DNA of 64,000 nt, taken from the NCBI RefSeq assembly GCF_002215215.1, contig NZ_CP018632.1, positions 5,576,501-5,640,500 of the forward strand, read 5' to 3'. Source of the stretch: Granulosicoccus antarcticus IMCC3135 (GTDB lineage: Bacteria > Pseudomonadota > Gammaproteobacteria > Granulosicoccales > Granulosicoccaceae). Position numbers and translations under genes: made by a program. Under the pieces are notes generated by a model that saw nothing but the letters and a program-made list of their open reading frames with translations, did not search any database and was not told the origin of the DNA. How positions within the stretch are numbered: the stretch's first letter is position 1; every line of letters begins with the position of its first letter. This document shows positions 17,950 to 28,632 of the stretch, piece after piece.

Positions 17950-19380
17950 TCAGCGTGCGCCTTTGCCGAACAGCACGACTTCGGCGGTCTGACACAGAAT
18001 CAGCATATCCAGAAATATCGTGTGATTCTTGATGTAGTAAAGATCAAACTCCTGCTTCTGAACCGAATCCTTCATGGATGCACCATACGGATAGCAGACC
18101 TGCGCCCAACCCGTAATACCCGGCTTGACCGCATGACGCTCGCGATAGTAGGGAATGGTTTCACTTAGCTGTTCGACAAAGTGCGGCCTTTCCGGGCGAG
18201 GCCCGACGAAGCTCATATCACCACTAAGTACATTCAGAATCTGCGGTAATTCATCGATGCGCGTCTTGCGCATGAAATTCCCCACCCGAGTGACTCGACT
18301 GTCGTTTTTTGTTGCCCATTGCGCCACTCCACCACTCTCGGCGTTAACGCTCATACTGCGAAACTTCAACACCTCAAACGGCTCGCCCAGAAAACCAACG
18401 CGGGTTTGCCGATACAGAACCGGTGCATCCATTCCGTCCTCGATCTTGATGGCTATCACGGCAAACAACATGAATGGCCACGTAATAGCCAGAATAAATG
18501 CACTGGCAATGAAATCGAATATCCGTTTACTGACATCCCGCACGGCTCCTCGCTGAAAACCGTCCGAATAGATCAGCCAGTCAGGACGCAGAATATCCAG
18601 AGGCAGCTTGCCTTGCTCACGCTCGAAAAAACTGAGCAGATCAATGACATCCAGACCATGGAGTTTGCACTCCAGCAATTCTTCCAATGGCAGGCCCGAA
18701 CGCCTCTCGTCTGCAGCCACCACGATCTCGTCTACATTGTTGGCTATAGCAAAATCCAGCAGGGAACTCCCCTCCAGATCGAGCACGCTAGCACTGTCGA
18801 CAACAACCATAGCGTCGGTATTCAGCTTGACATAGCCCACCACCCTGAATCCGCGTCTATCGACACGGCGTCGCAATCTGCGGGAAATCGACGCCGCTTT
18901 TTCACCAGCACCCAGCACCAGTACTCGAATTTTAAGAATGTCCTTGTCTACGTAGTAGAAGAACATTGGCCTGATTGTTCCAACCACAAAGAATGCGATG
19001 AGAATAGCCAAACCAAAAACACCACGGCCAAGATACAAATGCGGTATCAGGTAGTAGAGCAAGGCGAGAATGGCAGCACCACATGCAAAACCAATGACCG
19101 AACGCAGAAACACCCCCAGGATGCCGCCGCGAAACCGGCTCTGATACAACCCCATTGCCATCATGGTGACGGGCATAACAAGCCCGAATAGCATGGATGT
19201 AGCGAATGGAGAGCGAATACTTGAGACCTCGGTAATCTGAGATCCGTCGAAGCGCACGTAAACTGCAACAAACACGGCAGCCACACAAATGCAGAACTCC
19301 ATCAGTGCGAGCAGCAAGAATGGAACGCGTAGGTGCATCTTGAAGAATTTGAACGTACCCAAGGTCTTGAACGTGCCCAT
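17950..19380 (-). CDS. Polyprenyl-phosphate hexose-1-phosphate transferase (XrtA-type, TIGR03013-like)
   Basis: A large PHPT-type initiating enzyme, 476 residues from ATG 19380. Other in-frame starts exist at 19440 (TTG), 19401 and 19338, none with a convincing ribosome site. Four or five N-terminal membrane helices are followed by a CoA-binding-like Rossmann segment (IRVLVLGAGEKAASISRRLR) and a fifth helix before the catalytic domain. The C-terminal half carries the bacterial sugar transferase signature: VLKFRSMSVNAESGG, RKTRIDELPQILNVLSGDMS, FVGPRPERPHFVEQL, KPGITGWAQVCYPYGAS and the terminal VVLFGKGAR. These blocks match the exosortase-A-associated group. It should transfer a sugar-1-phosphate onto undecaprenyl phosphate, the first step of repeat-unit synthesis. 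Confidence 0.9.
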   Translation of the reverse strand: MGTFKTLGTFKFFKMHLRVPFLLLALMEFCICVAAVFVAVYVRFDGSQITEVSSIRSPFATSMLFGLVMPVTMMAMGLYQSRFRGGILGVFLRSVIGFACGAAILALLYYLIPHLYLGRGVFGLAILIAFFVVGTIRPMFFYYVDKDILKIRVLVLGAGEKAASISRRLRRRVDRRGFRVVGYVKLNTDAMVVVDSASVLDLEGSSLLDFAIANNVDEIVVAADERRSGLPLEELLECKLHGLDVIDLLSFFEREQGKLPLDILRPDWLIYSDGFQRGAVRDVSKRIFDFIASAFILAITWPFMLFAVIAIKIEDGMDAPVLYRQTRVGFLGEPFEVLKFRSMSVNAESGGVAQWATKNDSRVTRVGNFMRKTRIDELPQILNVLSGDMSFVGPRPERPHFVEQLSETIPYYRERHAVKPGITGWAQVCYPYGASMKDSVQKQEFDLYYIKNHTIFLDMLILCQTAEVVLFGKGAR

Positions 19381-19524
19381 TAGATGGTGAAGTGTCCCCA
19401 TTGTAAGGCAGGCATTTGTATTTAGTAGGTAAGGACACAAATTCTCACGAATGAATTATCAACTCCTCAAGTACGCTTGTAACGATGAAGCGGGTCGCAG
19501 ACATGAAATCAATACAGAGCTGAA

Positions 19525-19554
19525 TTCAGAGTAAAGGTGCAAAACCCGTATAAT
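19525..19554 (+). promoter_or_regulatory. Sigma-70-like promoter for the sugar-nucleotide genes
   Basis: A perfect -10 hexamer TATAAT (19549-19554) with a weak -35 TTCAGA (19525-19530) at 18-base spacing. It would start transcription about 50 bases before the dehydrogenase gene at 19611. It lies in the divergent gap opposite the phosphoglycosyl transferase. Confidence 0.5.
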
Positions 19555-19610
19555 CCACGCCAAAACCCACTGCGACCGGCGACTAGCCAGCAGCACATCA
19601 GGACCCATAA

Positions 19611-20891
19611 ATGTTTCAGATCAGTGACAACGATACGATAGCGGTAATTGGCCTCGGCTACGTTGGACTACCACTTGCCGTCGAATTCGGCAAGAACACA
19701 CAGACAATCGGATTTGATATCCATGCTGCTCGTATCAAGGAGCTGCAGTCCGGGCACGACCGCACACTGGAGGTCTCTGCTGAAGAAATGCAAGGCTCCC
19801 CCAAGCTCTCCTATACCAGCACTCTGGAAGATCTTGCCCAATGCAAGGTTTTCATCGTCACCGTACCCACCCCCATCAACAAGCACAAACAACCCGATCT
19901 GACACCCCTCATACGAGCCAGCGAGTCCATCGGCAAGGTTATGCAAAAAGGCTGCGTGGTCATTTATGAATCCACCGTCTATCCCGGTGCAACCGAGGAG
20001 GTCTGCGTCCCCATTCTTGAACGCGTCTCGGGCATGACATTCAATACTGATTTTTACGCAGGCTATAGCCCTGAGCGTATCAATCCGGGCGACAAGGAGC
20101 ATCGTGTCAGCACGATCATGAAAGTGACTTCAGGCTCGACGCCGGAAGTGGCAGAAGCCGTGGACACCCTGTACCAACGCATCATCACTGCCGGCACTCA
20201 TAAAGCAAGCTCCATCAAAGTGGCGGAAGCTGCCAAAGTAATTGAAAACACGCAACGTGATCTCAACATCGCTTTGATTAACGAACTGGCCCTCATTTTC
20301 GATCGACTGGACATTGACACACTGGAAGTTCTGGAGGCCGCTGGTACAAAATGGAATTTCCTGAATTTCCGACCCGGTCTGGTGGGCGGTCACTGCATCA
20401 GCGTTGATCCCTACTACCTGACTCACAAAGCTCAGGAGATCGGCTATTACCCGCAAGTCATCCTGTCAGGCCGCCAGATCAATGACGGCATGGGTGCCTT
20501 CGTGGCTGAGCGAGTCGTGAAAATGCTGACACAACGACGTATTCATGTAGTCGGCTCCAACATTCTGATACTAGGCCTGGCGTTCAAGGAAAATTGCCCC
20601 GACCTTCGCAATACACGCGTTGTCGACATCGTTCAGGAACTGGTTAACTATCACGCCAATGTCGATGTCTATGACCCGTGGGTAGATCCTGCAGAGGCAC
20701 AACACGAATACGGCATCACACCCATCGAAAGTCCTGCAGAAGGACATTATGATGCGATCATTCTAGCTGTCGCTCACGAGCAATTCGTCGCCCTGGGAAG
20801 TGAAGCAATACGCAAGTTCGGCAAGCCTGATAACGTGCTTTACGACATCAAGAGCATCCTTCCCAAGGATTCTGTCGACGCCCGTCTCTAG
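19611..20891 (+). CDS. tviB: UDP-N-acetylhexosamine 6-dehydrogenase (TviB/WbpO-type)
   Basis: A 426-residue UDP-sugar dehydrogenase. The N-terminal NAD domain has [18 protein letters not shown] (11-28). The catalytic middle has [20 protein letters not shown] and [16 protein letters not shown] with the nucleophile Cys at residue 262. The C-terminal UDP-binding domain has [18 protein letters not shown] and [13 protein letters not shown]. The ENCPDLRNT form and [14 protein letters not shown] are those of the Vi/WbpO branch, which oxidises UDP-GlcNAc or UDP-GalNAc to the uronic acid, rather than the UDP-glucose branch. It precedes the UDP-uronate epimerase by 67 bases, as in Vi antigen loci. So the exopolysaccharide probably contains an N-acetylhexosaminuronic acid. 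Substrate choice is inferred. Confidence 0.88.
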   Translation: MFQISDNDTIAVIGLGYVGLPLAVEFGKNTQTIGFDIHAARIKELQSGHDRTLEVSAEEMQGSPKLSYTSTLEDLAQCKVFIVTVPTPINKHKQPDLTPLIRASESIGKVMQKGCVVIYESTVYPGATEEVCVPILERVSGMTFNTDFYAGYSPERINPGDKEHRVSTIMKVTSGSTPEVAEAVDTLYQRIITAGTHKASSIKVAEAAKVIENTQRDLNIALINELALIFDRLDIDTLEVLEAAGTKWNFLNFRPGLVGGHCISVDPYYLTHKAQEIGYYPQVILSGRQINDGMGAFVAERVVKMLTQRRIHVVGSNILILGLAFKENCPDLRNTRVVDIVQELVNYHANVDVYDPWVDPAEAQHEYGITPIESPAEGHYDAIILAVAHEQFVALGSEAIRKFGKPDNVLYDIKSILPKDSVDARL

Positions 20892-20958
20892 CCCTGCGCA
20901 GCCTTACTAACACCAGCCCAGCCCATCCAGTTAAACGTCAGCAACTTCTGATCTCCTC

Positions 20959-21966
20959 ATGAAAATTCTCATTACAGGCACAGCCGGCTTCATTGGCTCC
21001 ACCTTGGCTCTGAAACTAATGGAGCGCGGTGACGAGGTCATCGGCGTCGACAACGTCAATGACTACTACGACGTAAACCTTAAACTGGCCCGGCTGGAAC
21101 GCGTCAAGGCACATGCAGGCTTCACGGAAGTTCGTGGAAACCTGGAAGACGCCGCTCTGATGAGCGAAACCTTTAAAAAGCATCAACCACAACGTGTCGT
21201 CAATCTGGCGGCTCAAGCAGGTGTTCGCTATTCACTGGAAAATCCACAAGCTTATATAGATGCCAATATCGTTGGTTTCACCAATATTCTGGAAAACTGC
21301 CGCCACAACAAGGTCGAGCATCTGGTCTATGCCTCCAGCAGCTCGGTTTACGGCAATCACACCGATATGCCGTTCTCGATCCACAAGTCAGTTGATCATC
21401 CCGTCAGCCTGTACGCTGCCACCAAGAAGGCCAATGAACTCATGGCGCATACTTACAGCCATCTGTTTCAGCTGCCAACCACAGGATTGCGTTTTTTCAC
21501 CGTCTATGGACCGTGGGGTCGACCTGACATGGCGCTATTTCTGTTCACAAAGAACATCCTGGCCGGCAAGCCTATTGATGTATTCAATTACGGCAAGCAC
21601 AAGCGCGACTTCACTTTCGTCGAAGACATTGTCGAAGGCGTCATTCGGACACTCGATAATGTAGCGACTCCTGACGAGGCCTGGGACAGCAACAACCCCG
21701 ATCCGGCAACCAGCTCAGCCCCCTACCGGGTGTACAACATCGGCAACAACAAGCCTGTCGATCTGGAGCACTACATCAGCACACTGGAAGGCTGCCTGAA
21801 CCGGACCGCCGAGAAAAACCTCCTGCCACTACAGGCTGGTGATGTTCCCGACACCTATGCCGATGTCAGCGACTTGATCAAAGATGTCAACTACAAGCCA
21901 AGTACATCAGTTGAAGAAGGCATCGGACGCTTTGTCGACTGGTATCTGGACTACTACAAAGTCTAG
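20959..21966 (+). CDS. NAD-dependent UDP-uronate 4-epimerase
   Basis: A 335-residue extended short-chain dehydrogenase. It has the N-terminal Gly motif [15 protein letters not shown] (7-21), [40 protein letters not shown], the catalytic SSSVYG, and Tyr152/Lys156 in [17 protein letters not shown]. It also carries [14 protein letters not shown], diagnostic for UDP-glucuronate/galacturonate epimerases of the LspL/Cap1J group. It would interconvert the uronic acid product of the dehydrogenase directly upstream. Whether it prefers the N-acetylated uronate (TviC-like) cannot be settled from sequence. It ends two bases from the convergent ElyC-like gene. Confidence 0.9.
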   Translation: MKILITGTAGFIGSTLALKLMERGDEVIGVDNVNDYYDVNLKLARLERVKAHAGFTEVRGNLEDAALMSETFKKHQPQRVVNLAAQAGVRYSLENPQAYIDANIVGFTNILENCRHNKVEHLVYASSSSVYGNHTDMPFSIHKSVDHPVSLYAATKKANELMAHTYSHLFQLPTTGLRFFTVYGPWGRPDMALFLFTKNILAGKPIDVFNYGKHKRDFTFVEDIVEGVIRTLDNVATPDEAWDSNNPDPATSSAPYRVYNIGNNKPVDLEHYISTLEGCLNRTAEKNLLPLQAGDVPDTYADVSDLIKDVNYKPSTSVEEGIGRFVDWYLDYYKV

Positions 21967-21968
21967 AC

Positions 21969-22787
21969 TTATAGCCAGCCCTTCAGCCTATAGGCAAGTA
22001 AAGCCACCGCCTCATGCAATAGCAGGTCAAAGCGTGCAATGGCGGTGGATTGAGGCATCAGAGCATAGGCAGGCACAGCTTTGATGGCCTGCACGTCCAC
22101 ACTAACCGGGCAAACCCTGATTCCAGAGGCGGCAAACACGTTTCGAAAGGTGTTCAGTGCTCGCGGCATGTGCATCGCCGAAGTGACCAGACGTACGGGG
22201 CCTGTGACTGTTTCATCAACCAGCAATGCAGCGACATTCAGGGCATTCTCTCGTGTATTGGACGATCCGGACTCTTGGGTGATGCGCTCGACGGCCACAC
22301 CCAGTTGCTGAAGATAGGCTGAAATGACCTCAGCCTCGGCTATCTGTCTGACAGCGCCACCTGCCACGATGATATGCGTATCTGACTCTTTCTGACTCAA
22401 CAGCATTCGGGCCGCAGCAGTTGCACGCGACAAGGTAGCAGGGCTCATGCGTTCAAATTCGCCAACGTTGCGTATACGCGAATCGACGCCGCCTCCCAGT
22501 ACGACCATATGGCTCCCAGTCTCGCAACTGACCCCTTCCAGGTAGGGATCTTCCATCAGTGCGATGAGTGGATTCACGATGACAGGAGCTGAGCAGACGA
22601 GGAAGACCCCCACCCACAAACCCAGCATCACCAATGGCCAGACGGGTACCTTGCGAGATGATGAAGAGCCGCGACGACTACGCGCCCGACTTCTTGTCTT
22701 TATGCTTAGTGCAATCAGCAATACCAGTGAAAACAGAAAAAGTAGCGCCACAGGATCGATGACCCAGGCCCTGAATAAACTGCCCAT
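21969..22787 (-). CDS. ElyC/SanA/YdcF-family (DUF218) envelope protein
   Basis: A 272-residue inner-membrane protein with two N-terminal hydrophobic segments (about 9-28 and 48-75) separated by an Arg/Ser-rich loop. It then has a periplasmic DUF218 domain: MVVLGGGVDSRI, MSPATLSRATAAARMLL, IIVAGGAVRQIAEAEVISAYL, ESGSSNTRENALNVA, VTSAMHMPRALNTF and a final hydrophobic stretch. The topology and the LGGG ... SRATAA ... SSNTREN signature are those of ElyC (YcbC). In E. coli ElyC affects peptidoglycan and enterobacterial common antigen lipid-carrier metabolism, which fits its place beside the polysaccharide genes. The precise activity is unknown. Confidence 0.82.
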   Translation of the reverse strand: MGSLFRAWVIDPVALLFLFSLVLLIALSIKTRSRARSRRGSSSSRKVPVWPLVMLGLWVGVFLVCSAPVIVNPLIALMEDPYLEGVSCETGSHMVVLGGGVDSRIRNVGEFERMSPATLSRATAAARMLLSQKESDTHIIVAGGAVRQIAEAEVISAYLQQLGVAVERITQESGSSNTRENALNVAALLVDETVTGPVRLVTSAMHMPRALNTFRNVFAASGIRVCPVSVDVQAIKAVPAYALMPQSTAIARFDLLLHEAVALLAYRLKGWL

Positions 22788-22929
22788 ACGAAAATTCCCG
22801 AACGTGAAAACGAAAGAGTGCTACTTGTGCCTCTCTAATCGCGCACATCCTACCCTGTCAATTATTCCTGCTGTCGATTTAATCGATTGCTATCCGAGCA
22901 CCAATTCAGTGCAAATTGCGGATTAAAAA

Positions 22930-22944
22930 TTGTGCAATGCACAA
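22930..22944. promoter_or_regulatory. Perfect 15-base palindrome upstream of the LysR gene
   Basis: TTGTGCA (22930-22936) and TGCACAA (22938-22944) are perfect arms around a single A, and T-N11-A as used by LysR-type regulators fits within it. It lies 75 bases upstream of the LysR-family gene. A second inverted repeat, AATACT (22975-22980) / AGTATT (22985-22990), lies closer to the start. Confidence 0.45.
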
Positions 22945-23019
22945 AAATACGACACAAAGCTTGCTTTTCAAAACAATACTATTCAGTATTATCATTGGTA
23001 ATTTAAATATTGACTCATC

Positions 23020-23997
23020 ATGGTCAGCGCAGACAGCCCCAATCTCAATCAGCTTCGCCAACTTCGCGCTTTCTGTAATGCCGCACAGACCGGCAGCGTC
23101 TCCAAGGCAGCTCAGCGCCTAAAACTGAGCCAGCCATCCGTGTCTTTGCAAATACAGGCACTGGAAAAGGAGTTGGACACCTTACTGTTCGAACGTTGCG
23201 GCCCAAAAATCCGCCTGACACCCGCGGGTGAGCTGCTACTGGAAATGGCACAACCTCTGGTGGACGGATTTGCACGGCTTGCCGACAGTTTTTCGGCACG
23301 TCTGGGTGACGTCAATGCAGGCCCTCTTGAAATAGCCTCCGGCGAGGCCACCTTGCTCTACATTCTGCCTGAAATCATCAAGTCTTTTTCTGATGACTAT
23401 CCGCAGATCGATGTGCGGCTCCACAATGTCACCGGACACGATGGCATGGCCCTGCTACGCGCCGACGAGGTGGACTTTGCAGTGGGCTCGATGATTGATG
23501 TGCCAGACGATCTGGTGTACCACCCGATCTACGATTACAAACCAGCGCTGATCATGTGTAAAGATCATCCGCTGGCAGACAAAGAACACATTACACTGGA
23601 AGACATCAGTCCTTTCGGATTGATTCTGCCACCACGCCATTTGAGCACCTGGAACGTTGTCGATCTGGTGTTCCAACAACACGGAGTCCCCTACACCGTC
23701 GCACTGGAAGCCGGTGGCTGGGAAGTCATCAAGCGCTATGTCGAAATCGGAGCGGGTATCAGCATTGTGACCAGCATCTGTCTGCGCGGTTTCGAGAATC
23801 TGACCGTCAAGCCCATGGACGAATATTTTCCTAACCGCAGTTATGGCGTGGTCGTCAGGCGTGGCAAATTTCTCTCGCCACAGGCCAAACAGTTTCTGGA
23901 ACGGATGGATCACGATTTCTTTGCCCGCCATACAGCACCACCGCCCAAACGCAAGACCAGCCAGCGCAGCAACGACACCTTGATCACGAACCTTTGA
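23020..23997 (+). CDS. LysR-family transcriptional regulator, CysB-like
   Basis: A 325-residue LysR-type regulator. The N-terminal winged helix-turn-helix (about 9-70: LRQLRAFCNAAQTGSVSKAA, LKLSQPSVSLQIQALEKEL) is followed by the effector domain (about 95-300). Features such as YILPEIIKSFSDDYPQIDVR, CKDHPLADKEHITLEDIS, VIKRYVEIGAGISIVTSICL and VVVRRGKFLSPQAKQFLERM follow the CysB/Cbl layout rather than the shorter general LysR layout. A basic, probably disordered tail ends the protein. CysB-type members respond to acetylserine or related sulfur signals; the ligand here is not known. It may autoregulate through the palindromes in the 232-base upstream gap and is followed by mnmA after 51 bases. 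Confidence 0.85.
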   Translation: MVSADSPNLNQLRQLRAFCNAAQTGSVSKAAQRLKLSQPSVSLQIQALEKELDTLLFERCGPKIRLTPAGELLLEMAQPLVDGFARLADSFSARLGDVNAGPLEIASGEATLLYILPEIIKSFSDDYPQIDVRLHNVTGHDGMALLRADEVDFAVGSMIDVPDDLVYHPIYDYKPALIMCKDHPLADKEHITLEDISPFGLILPPRHLSTWNVVDLVFQQHGVPYTVALEAGGWEVIKRYVEIGAGISIVTSICLRGFENLTVKPMDEYFPNRSYGVVVRRGKFLSPQAKQFLERMDHDFFARHTAPPPKRKTSQRSNDTLITNL

Positions 23998-24048
23998 CAT
24001 CGGTCCGAAACACCTCCAATACCAACCTTCTGCAACTCTCTCAGTACC

Positions 24049-25179
24049 ATGAACCCAACCGTTGACCCCTCGCACCTGGCCGCGCAGTTTCGCCAGGACC
24101 GGCAACAAATGCATGTCATCGTCGGCATGTCCGGTGGTGTTGACTCATCAGTGGCCGCTCTACTCCTCAAACAGCAGGGCTACCAGGTATCGGGCATCTT
24201 CATGCAGAACTGGGAGGATGATGATGAACACTGCACCGCCAGACAGGATTACCGCGATGCAGCCTCTGTTGCCGCCCGACTGGGCATAAAACTGACGACA
24301 GTCAACTTCTCAGATGAATACTGGGAACGCGTGTTTGCCCACTTCCTTGAAGAATATAGCGCCGGTCGCACACCCAATCCCGACATCCTGTGCAACAAGG
24401 AAATCAAGTTCAAAGCCTTTCTCGATCATGCAAGAGACCAGGGTGCAGATGCGATTGCAACGGGTCACTACGTTCGCTCAGGTGGCGACAATGAGTCAGT
24501 TGCCCTGTTGCGAGGTCTGGATACAAACAAGGATCAAAGCTACTTCCTGTACACACTGAATCAAGAGCAGCTCAGGCCCAGCCTGTTCCCCATCGGTGAA
24601 ATGGAAAAACCGAAAGTCCGGGAGCTTGCACAGCAAGCAGGTTTTCATGTCCACAGCAAGAAAGACAGCACCGGTATCTGCTTCATCGGCGAACGTAAAT
24701 TCAGCAGTTTTCTGGCTGAATACCTGCCCGCGCAACCCGGCGATATCGTCAATGACAACGGCGACTTGATGGGTCGTCACAACGGACTGATGTTCTACAC
24801 ACTGGGTCAGCGTCAGGGCCTGGGGATCGGCGGAATGAGCAATTCAGACGAATCCCCCTGGTATGTTCTGGACAAGAATCTAGGCGAAAACCGTTTGGTT
24901 GTTGGTCAGGGACACAACCATCCGACTCTGTTTCGTTCAGAGTTGCAGGCACATAACGTACACTGGGTGCATGGACAGCCTTCTGCTTCAAGTTTTCGCT
25001 GCACGGCCAAGGTGCGTTATCGACAGCAAGATCAGGCGGCAACAGTGACCGTTCGCGAGGACGGTACGCTGCACATAGACTTCGATGAGGCCGTCAGGGC
25101 AGCCACACCCGGCCAATCTCTGGTACTTTACGACCAACAGGTGTGCCTCGGCGGCGCCATTATCAGCGACCTTGCCTGA
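24049..25179 (+). CDS. mnmA: tRNA-specific 2-thiouridylase MnmA
   Basis: A 376-residue enzyme (E. coli 368). The PP-loop reads [18 protein letters not shown]. The catalytic Cys115 is in [14 protein letters not shown] and the persulfide Cys211 in [15 protein letters not shown]; these are the pair that activates and transfers sulfur to U34 of tRNA-Lys, Glu and Gln. Also present are [18 protein letters not shown], and a C-terminal beta-barrel with [20 protein letters not shown]. The ATG at 24049 gives an N-terminal extension of about 20 residues; an in-frame ATG at 24109 directly precedes VIVGMSGG. It is followed by hflD after 23 bases, a pairing conserved in Gammaproteobacteria. Confidence 0.96.
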   Translation: MNPTVDPSHLAAQFRQDRQQMHVIVGMSGGVDSSVAALLLKQQGYQVSGIFMQNWEDDDEHCTARQDYRDAASVAARLGIKLTTVNFSDEYWERVFAHFLEEYSAGRTPNPDILCNKEIKFKAFLDHARDQGADAIATGHYVRSGGDNESVALLRGLDTNKDQSYFLYTLNQEQLRPSLFPIGEMEKPKVRELAQQAGFHVHSKKDSTGICFIGERKFSSFLAEYLPAQPGDIVNDNGDLMGRHNGLMFYTLGQRQGLGIGGMSNSDESPWYVLDKNLGENRLVVGQGHNHPTLFRSELQAHNVHWVHGQPSASSFRCTAKVRYRQQDQAATVTVREDGTLHIDFDEAVRAATPGQSLVLYDQQVCLGGAIISDLA

Positions 25180-25202
25180 TCGCACGACCTATACTCACAA
25201 TC

Positions 25203-25829
25203 ATGACATCCTTAGCAACCACTGAAAACCAGACGCTGGCTTTGGCCGGCATCTTCCAATCCGTTCACTTGTGCAAGACACTGGCGACAACCGGCACCGC
25301 AGACAAGGACGAGCTGGCGGGAACATTACGTTCCATCTTGACGCTCTCCAGCGATCGCGTCATTGATGCCTATGGTGGCAGTGCCCAGAATATTGCCACC
25401 GGCTTGCGAATTTTGAAAAGCCAGCTTGGCGGTAACAACGAGTCTCGTGATCTGGACATTGCCCGATATGCACTAGCGCTTATTCAGCTGGGCACCAATA
25501 TCCTGCACGACGAAGATACGGTCGAACAGCTTCGCATCGGCATCAGCCGGACGCAGTCCATGGACATGGAAATCGATGACTCGGCCATGATCAGCAATCT
25601 GGCCAATCTGTATCGCAGCAGCATCAGCCATCTAAGTCCTCGAATCATGGTCAGCGGCGATCCTGATTTTCTGAACGATAACGAGGTTGCATCAACCATT
25701 CGTGCAGCACTTCTTGGCGGAATTCGATCGGTCGTACTGTGGCGTCAATGCGGAGGCTCACGGCCCAAACTGTTGTTCAGCAGAACCCAATACCTGAAAG
25801 AAGCCGACTTGCGACTCCAGCGACTGTAG
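25203..25829 (+). CDS. hflD: High-frequency lysogenization protein HflD homolog
   Basis: A 208-residue, mostly helical protein (E. coli 213). The open frame reaches back into mnmA, but the family start is MTSLATTENQTLALAGIFQS at ATG 25203. Conserved features visible are ALAGIFQSVHLCKTLA, SRVID-like SDRVIDAYGGSAQN, GLRILKSQL, RYALALIQL, and the end LWRQCGGSRPKLLFSR, IVRAALLGGIRSVVLW-like. In E. coli HflD is a peripheral membrane protein that binds phage lambda CII; its housekeeping role is unclear. Adjacent mnmA on the same strand supports the call. Confidence 0.92.
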   Translation: MTSLATTENQTLALAGIFQSVHLCKTLATTGTADKDELAGTLRSILTLSSDRVIDAYGGSAQNIATGLRILKSQLGGNNESRDLDIARYALALIQLGTNILHDEDTVEQLRIGISRTQSMDMEIDDSAMISNLANLYRSSISHLSPRIMVSGDPDFLNDNEVASTIRAALLGGIRSVVLWRQCGGSRPKLLFSRTQYLKEADLRLQRL

Positions 25830-25855
25830 TTCAGATCAAGTTGGTTGTTGGTTGA

Positions 25856-25879
25856 CGACGCTCTCGTAGAAGAGCGTCG
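25856..25879. terminator. Perfect hairpin between convergent hflD and acnB
   Basis: Arms CGACGCTCT (25856-25864) and AGAGCGTCG (25871-25879) pair perfectly around a six-base loop. It lies in the 70-base gap between convergent genes, so it can serve both directions, although neither side has a strong T-run. Confidence 0.6.
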
Positions 25880-25899
25880 CCTGGTTCAGCTCATGATTG

Positions 25900-28506
25900 T
25901 TAGCTGGCCATTTGAATGGATACCGGAATATCCTTGAACTTGACCTTGGCCTCTTCAGCTGAATGCTGAAACTCTGCAATCTCATTGAAGTTGAGGTAAC
26001 GATAGACCTCATCTCCCATGGCTTCCAGATCCTTGACGTAGCTCATGTACTCCTCCACCGTCGGCAATCGCCCCAGCAGGGCTGCAACGGCTGCCAGCTC
26101 TGCTGAACTCAGATAAACGAATGCACCGGCACCCAGACGGTTCGGAAAGTTACGCGTAGAAGTAGACACCACCGTAGCGCCTGGCTTGACCCGAGCCTGA
26201 TTACCCATACACAGGGAACAGCCTGGAATTTCGAGTCGCGCACCTGCCGCACCAAAAATATTGTAGTAGCCCTCCTCCTTCAGCTGGTGCTCATCCATAC
26301 GCGTTGGCGGTGCAATCCAGAGAACGGTATCGACATACTGGCCGGACTTTTCAATCAACTTACCCGCAGCCCGGTAATGACCGATATTGGTCATGCATGA
26401 ACCGATAAACACTTCATCCACTTTCACGCCCTGAACTTCAGACAGCGGCTTCACATCATCTGGATCGTTCGGACAAGCCAGTAAGGGCTCCTTGATTTCA
26501 TTCAGATCGATTTCAATGATTTCGGCATACTCAGCGTCCGCATCGGCTTCCAGCAGTGTCGGGTTCTCCAACCATTCTTCCATCTTGCGGGCACGACGTT
26601 CCAATGTGCGCGCATCCGCGTAGCCGCCGTCAATCATCCAGCGAAGCAAAGTGATATTGGAGGTGATGTATTCCTTCAACGGTTCGATGTCCAGCTTGAT
26701 CGTACAACCACCAGCTGAACGTTCTGCCGTTGCATCAGCCAGCTCAAAGGCTTGCTCCAGCTTCAGATCCTTCAGACCTTCAATCTCGACACAGGCGCCC
26801 GAGAAGACGTTCTTCTTGCCCTTCTTCTCAACCGTCAGCAGGCCACGCTTGAGCGCCGCATAGGGGATGGCGTTGACCAGATCACGCAAAGTAATGCCTG
26901 GTTGCATGGTGCCTTTGAAACGCACCAGCACAGACTCAGGCATGTTCAGAGGCATGACACCGACTGCCGAGGCAAAGGCAACCAGTCCGGAACCTGCCGG
27001 GAATGAAATACCCATGGGAAAACGGGTGTGCGAATCACCACCGGTACCGACAGTATCAGGCAACAGCATGCGGTTAAGCCAAGAGTGGATGATACCGTCA
27101 CCGGGACGCAAGGACACACCACCACGAGTCGACATGAAGTCTGGCAGAGTGTGGTGCGTGCTCACATCAATGGGCTTGGGGTAGGCCGCGGTATGACAGA
27201 ACGACTGCATGACCAGATCAGCTGAAAAACCCAGACAAGCCAGATCTTTCAGTTCGTCACGAGTCATCGGACCCGTCGTATCCTGGGAGCCCACCGTCGT
27301 CATCTTTGGCTCACAGTACTGGCCGGGACGAATGCCAGCAACACCACAGGCCTTGCCGACGATTTTTTGGGCCAGTGTGTAGCCTTTGCTGCTTGCCTCG
27401 GTCGCGCCAGGACGCTTGAACACCGTACTGACCTCCAGACCCAGAGATTCACGAGCCCGATCTGTCAGACCACGCCCGATAATCAAGGGAATGCGTCCAC
27501 CGGCCCGCACTTCATCCAGCAACACCTCGTTGCCATACTCGAAAGTGCTGAGCACTTCGTTGCTATCGTGTCGAGTCAGCTTCTGCTCGATCGGATAGAT
27601 ATCGATGACATCGCCCATTTCCATACTGTTTACATCGCACTCAATCGGCAATGCGCCTGCATCTTCAAGTGTGTTGTAGAAGATCGGGGCAATTTTGCTA
27701 CCCAGTACAAACCCACCATCACGGCGATTGGGAATGAACGGGATATCGTCGCCCATATGCCACAGAACCGAGTTGGTGGCAGACTTGCGCGAAGAGCCGG
27801 TACCAACAACATCACCGACATAAGCCAGCGGAAAACCCTTGCCCTTGAGCTCTTCGATAGTTTCCAGCGGCTTGTCAGTAAATCCCTCGCGTTCAAACTT
27901 CAACATGGCCTTGGCATGTAGCGGAATATCCGGTCGGCTCCAGGCATCGACTGCTGGCGACAGATCATCGGTATTGGTCTCCCCTGGCACCTTGAAAACC
28001 GTCACGGTAATTTTTTCGGGAACATCGTCTTTTGACAGAAACCAATCGGCATCAGCCCAGGATTGCAGCACGCTCTGAGCAGCCGCATTACCATTTTTGG
28101 CTTTCTCTTCGACGTCATGAAAGGCATCGAACATAAGCAAGGTATGCGAAAGCGCTTTGGCGGCCGTCTCGGCCAGTTCAGCATCATCCAGCGCCCCGAT
28201 CAGCGGCTGGATGTTGTAGCCACCCAGCATGGTTCCCAGCAGCTCAACCGCGGAAACTCGACTGATCAATGGCGAACTGGCCTCACCCTTGGCCAGTGCC
28301 GCCAGAAAGCCGGCCTTGACGTAAGCCGCCTCATCAACCCCGGCAGGAATACGTTGTACCAGCAGATGCAGCAGAAAATCTGCTTCACCCGCAGGCGGAG
28401 ATTTCATCAGCTCAACAAGACCAGCAGCCTGCTCTGCATTCAGCGGCTGGGGCACCACGCCTTCAGCCTCACGCTCAGCAACGTGTTTGCGATACGCTTC
28501 TAGCAT
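25900..28506 (-). CDS. acnB: Aconitate hydratase B / 2-methylisocitrate dehydratase
   Basis: An 868-residue enzyme (E. coli AcnB 865). The start [16 protein letters not shown] at ATG 28506 is preceded by GAGGAG at good spacing; the frame is open 12 codons further upstream. Domains: an N-terminal HEAT-like domain (about 1-160); the swivel domain (about 160-380: [35 protein letters not shown]); then the catalytic region with [31 protein letters not shown], and the 4Fe-4S cysteines in [17 protein letters not shown] and [14 protein letters not shown]. It isomerises citrate and isocitrate in the TCA cycle. It stands alone; a strong hairpin lies 126-168 bases upstream. Confidence 0.97.
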   Translation of the reverse strand: MLEAYRKHVAEREAEGVVPQPLNAEQAAGLVELMKSPPAGEADFLLHLLVQRIPAGVDEAAYVKAGFLAALAKGEASSPLISRVSAVELLGTMLGGYNIQPLIGALDDAELAETAAKALSHTLLMFDAFHDVEEKAKNGNAAAQSVLQSWADADWFLSKDDVPEKITVTVFKVPGETNTDDLSPAVDAWSRPDIPLHAKAMLKFEREGFTDKPLETIEELKGKGFPLAYVGDVVGTGSSRKSATNSVLWHMGDDIPFIPNRRDGGFVLGSKIAPIFYNTLEDAGALPIECDVNSMEMGDVIDIYPIEQKLTRHDSNEVLSTFEYGNEVLLDEVRAGGRIPLIIGRGLTDRARESLGLEVSTVFKRPGATEASSKGYTLAQKIVGKACGVAGIRPGQYCEPKMTTVGSQDTTGPMTRDELKDLACLGFSADLVMQSFCHTAAYPKPIDVSTHHTLPDFMSTRGGVSLRPGDGIIHSWLNRMLLPDTVGTGGDSHTRFPMGISFPAGSGLVAFASAVGVMPLNMPESVLVRFKGTMQPGITLRDLVNAIPYAALKRGLLTVEKKGKKNVFSGACVEIEGLKDLKLEQAFELADATAERSAGGCTIKLDIEPLKEYITSNITLLRWMIDGGYADARTLERRARKMEEWLENPTLLEADADAEYAEIIEIDLNEIKEPLLACPNDPDDVKPLSEVQGVKVDEVFIGSCMTNIGHYRAAGKLIEKSGQYVDTVLWIAPPTRMDEHQLKEEGYYNIFGAAGARLEIPGCSLCMGNQARVKPGATVVSTSTRNFPNRLGAGAFVYLSSAELAAVAALLGRLPTVEEYMSYVKDLEAMGDEVYRYLNFNEIAEFQHSAEEAKVKFKDIPVSIQMAS

Positions 28507-28632
28507 TTTCCAATCTCCTCGATCTGACGGCGATGCGAGCACCGCACAAGACTATGACTGTTGGCAACTCGTGATTGCCGGTTCTTGACAAAAACGTGGC
28601 TCAGAAAACCACTTCCTGTGTGTTCCAACCTT

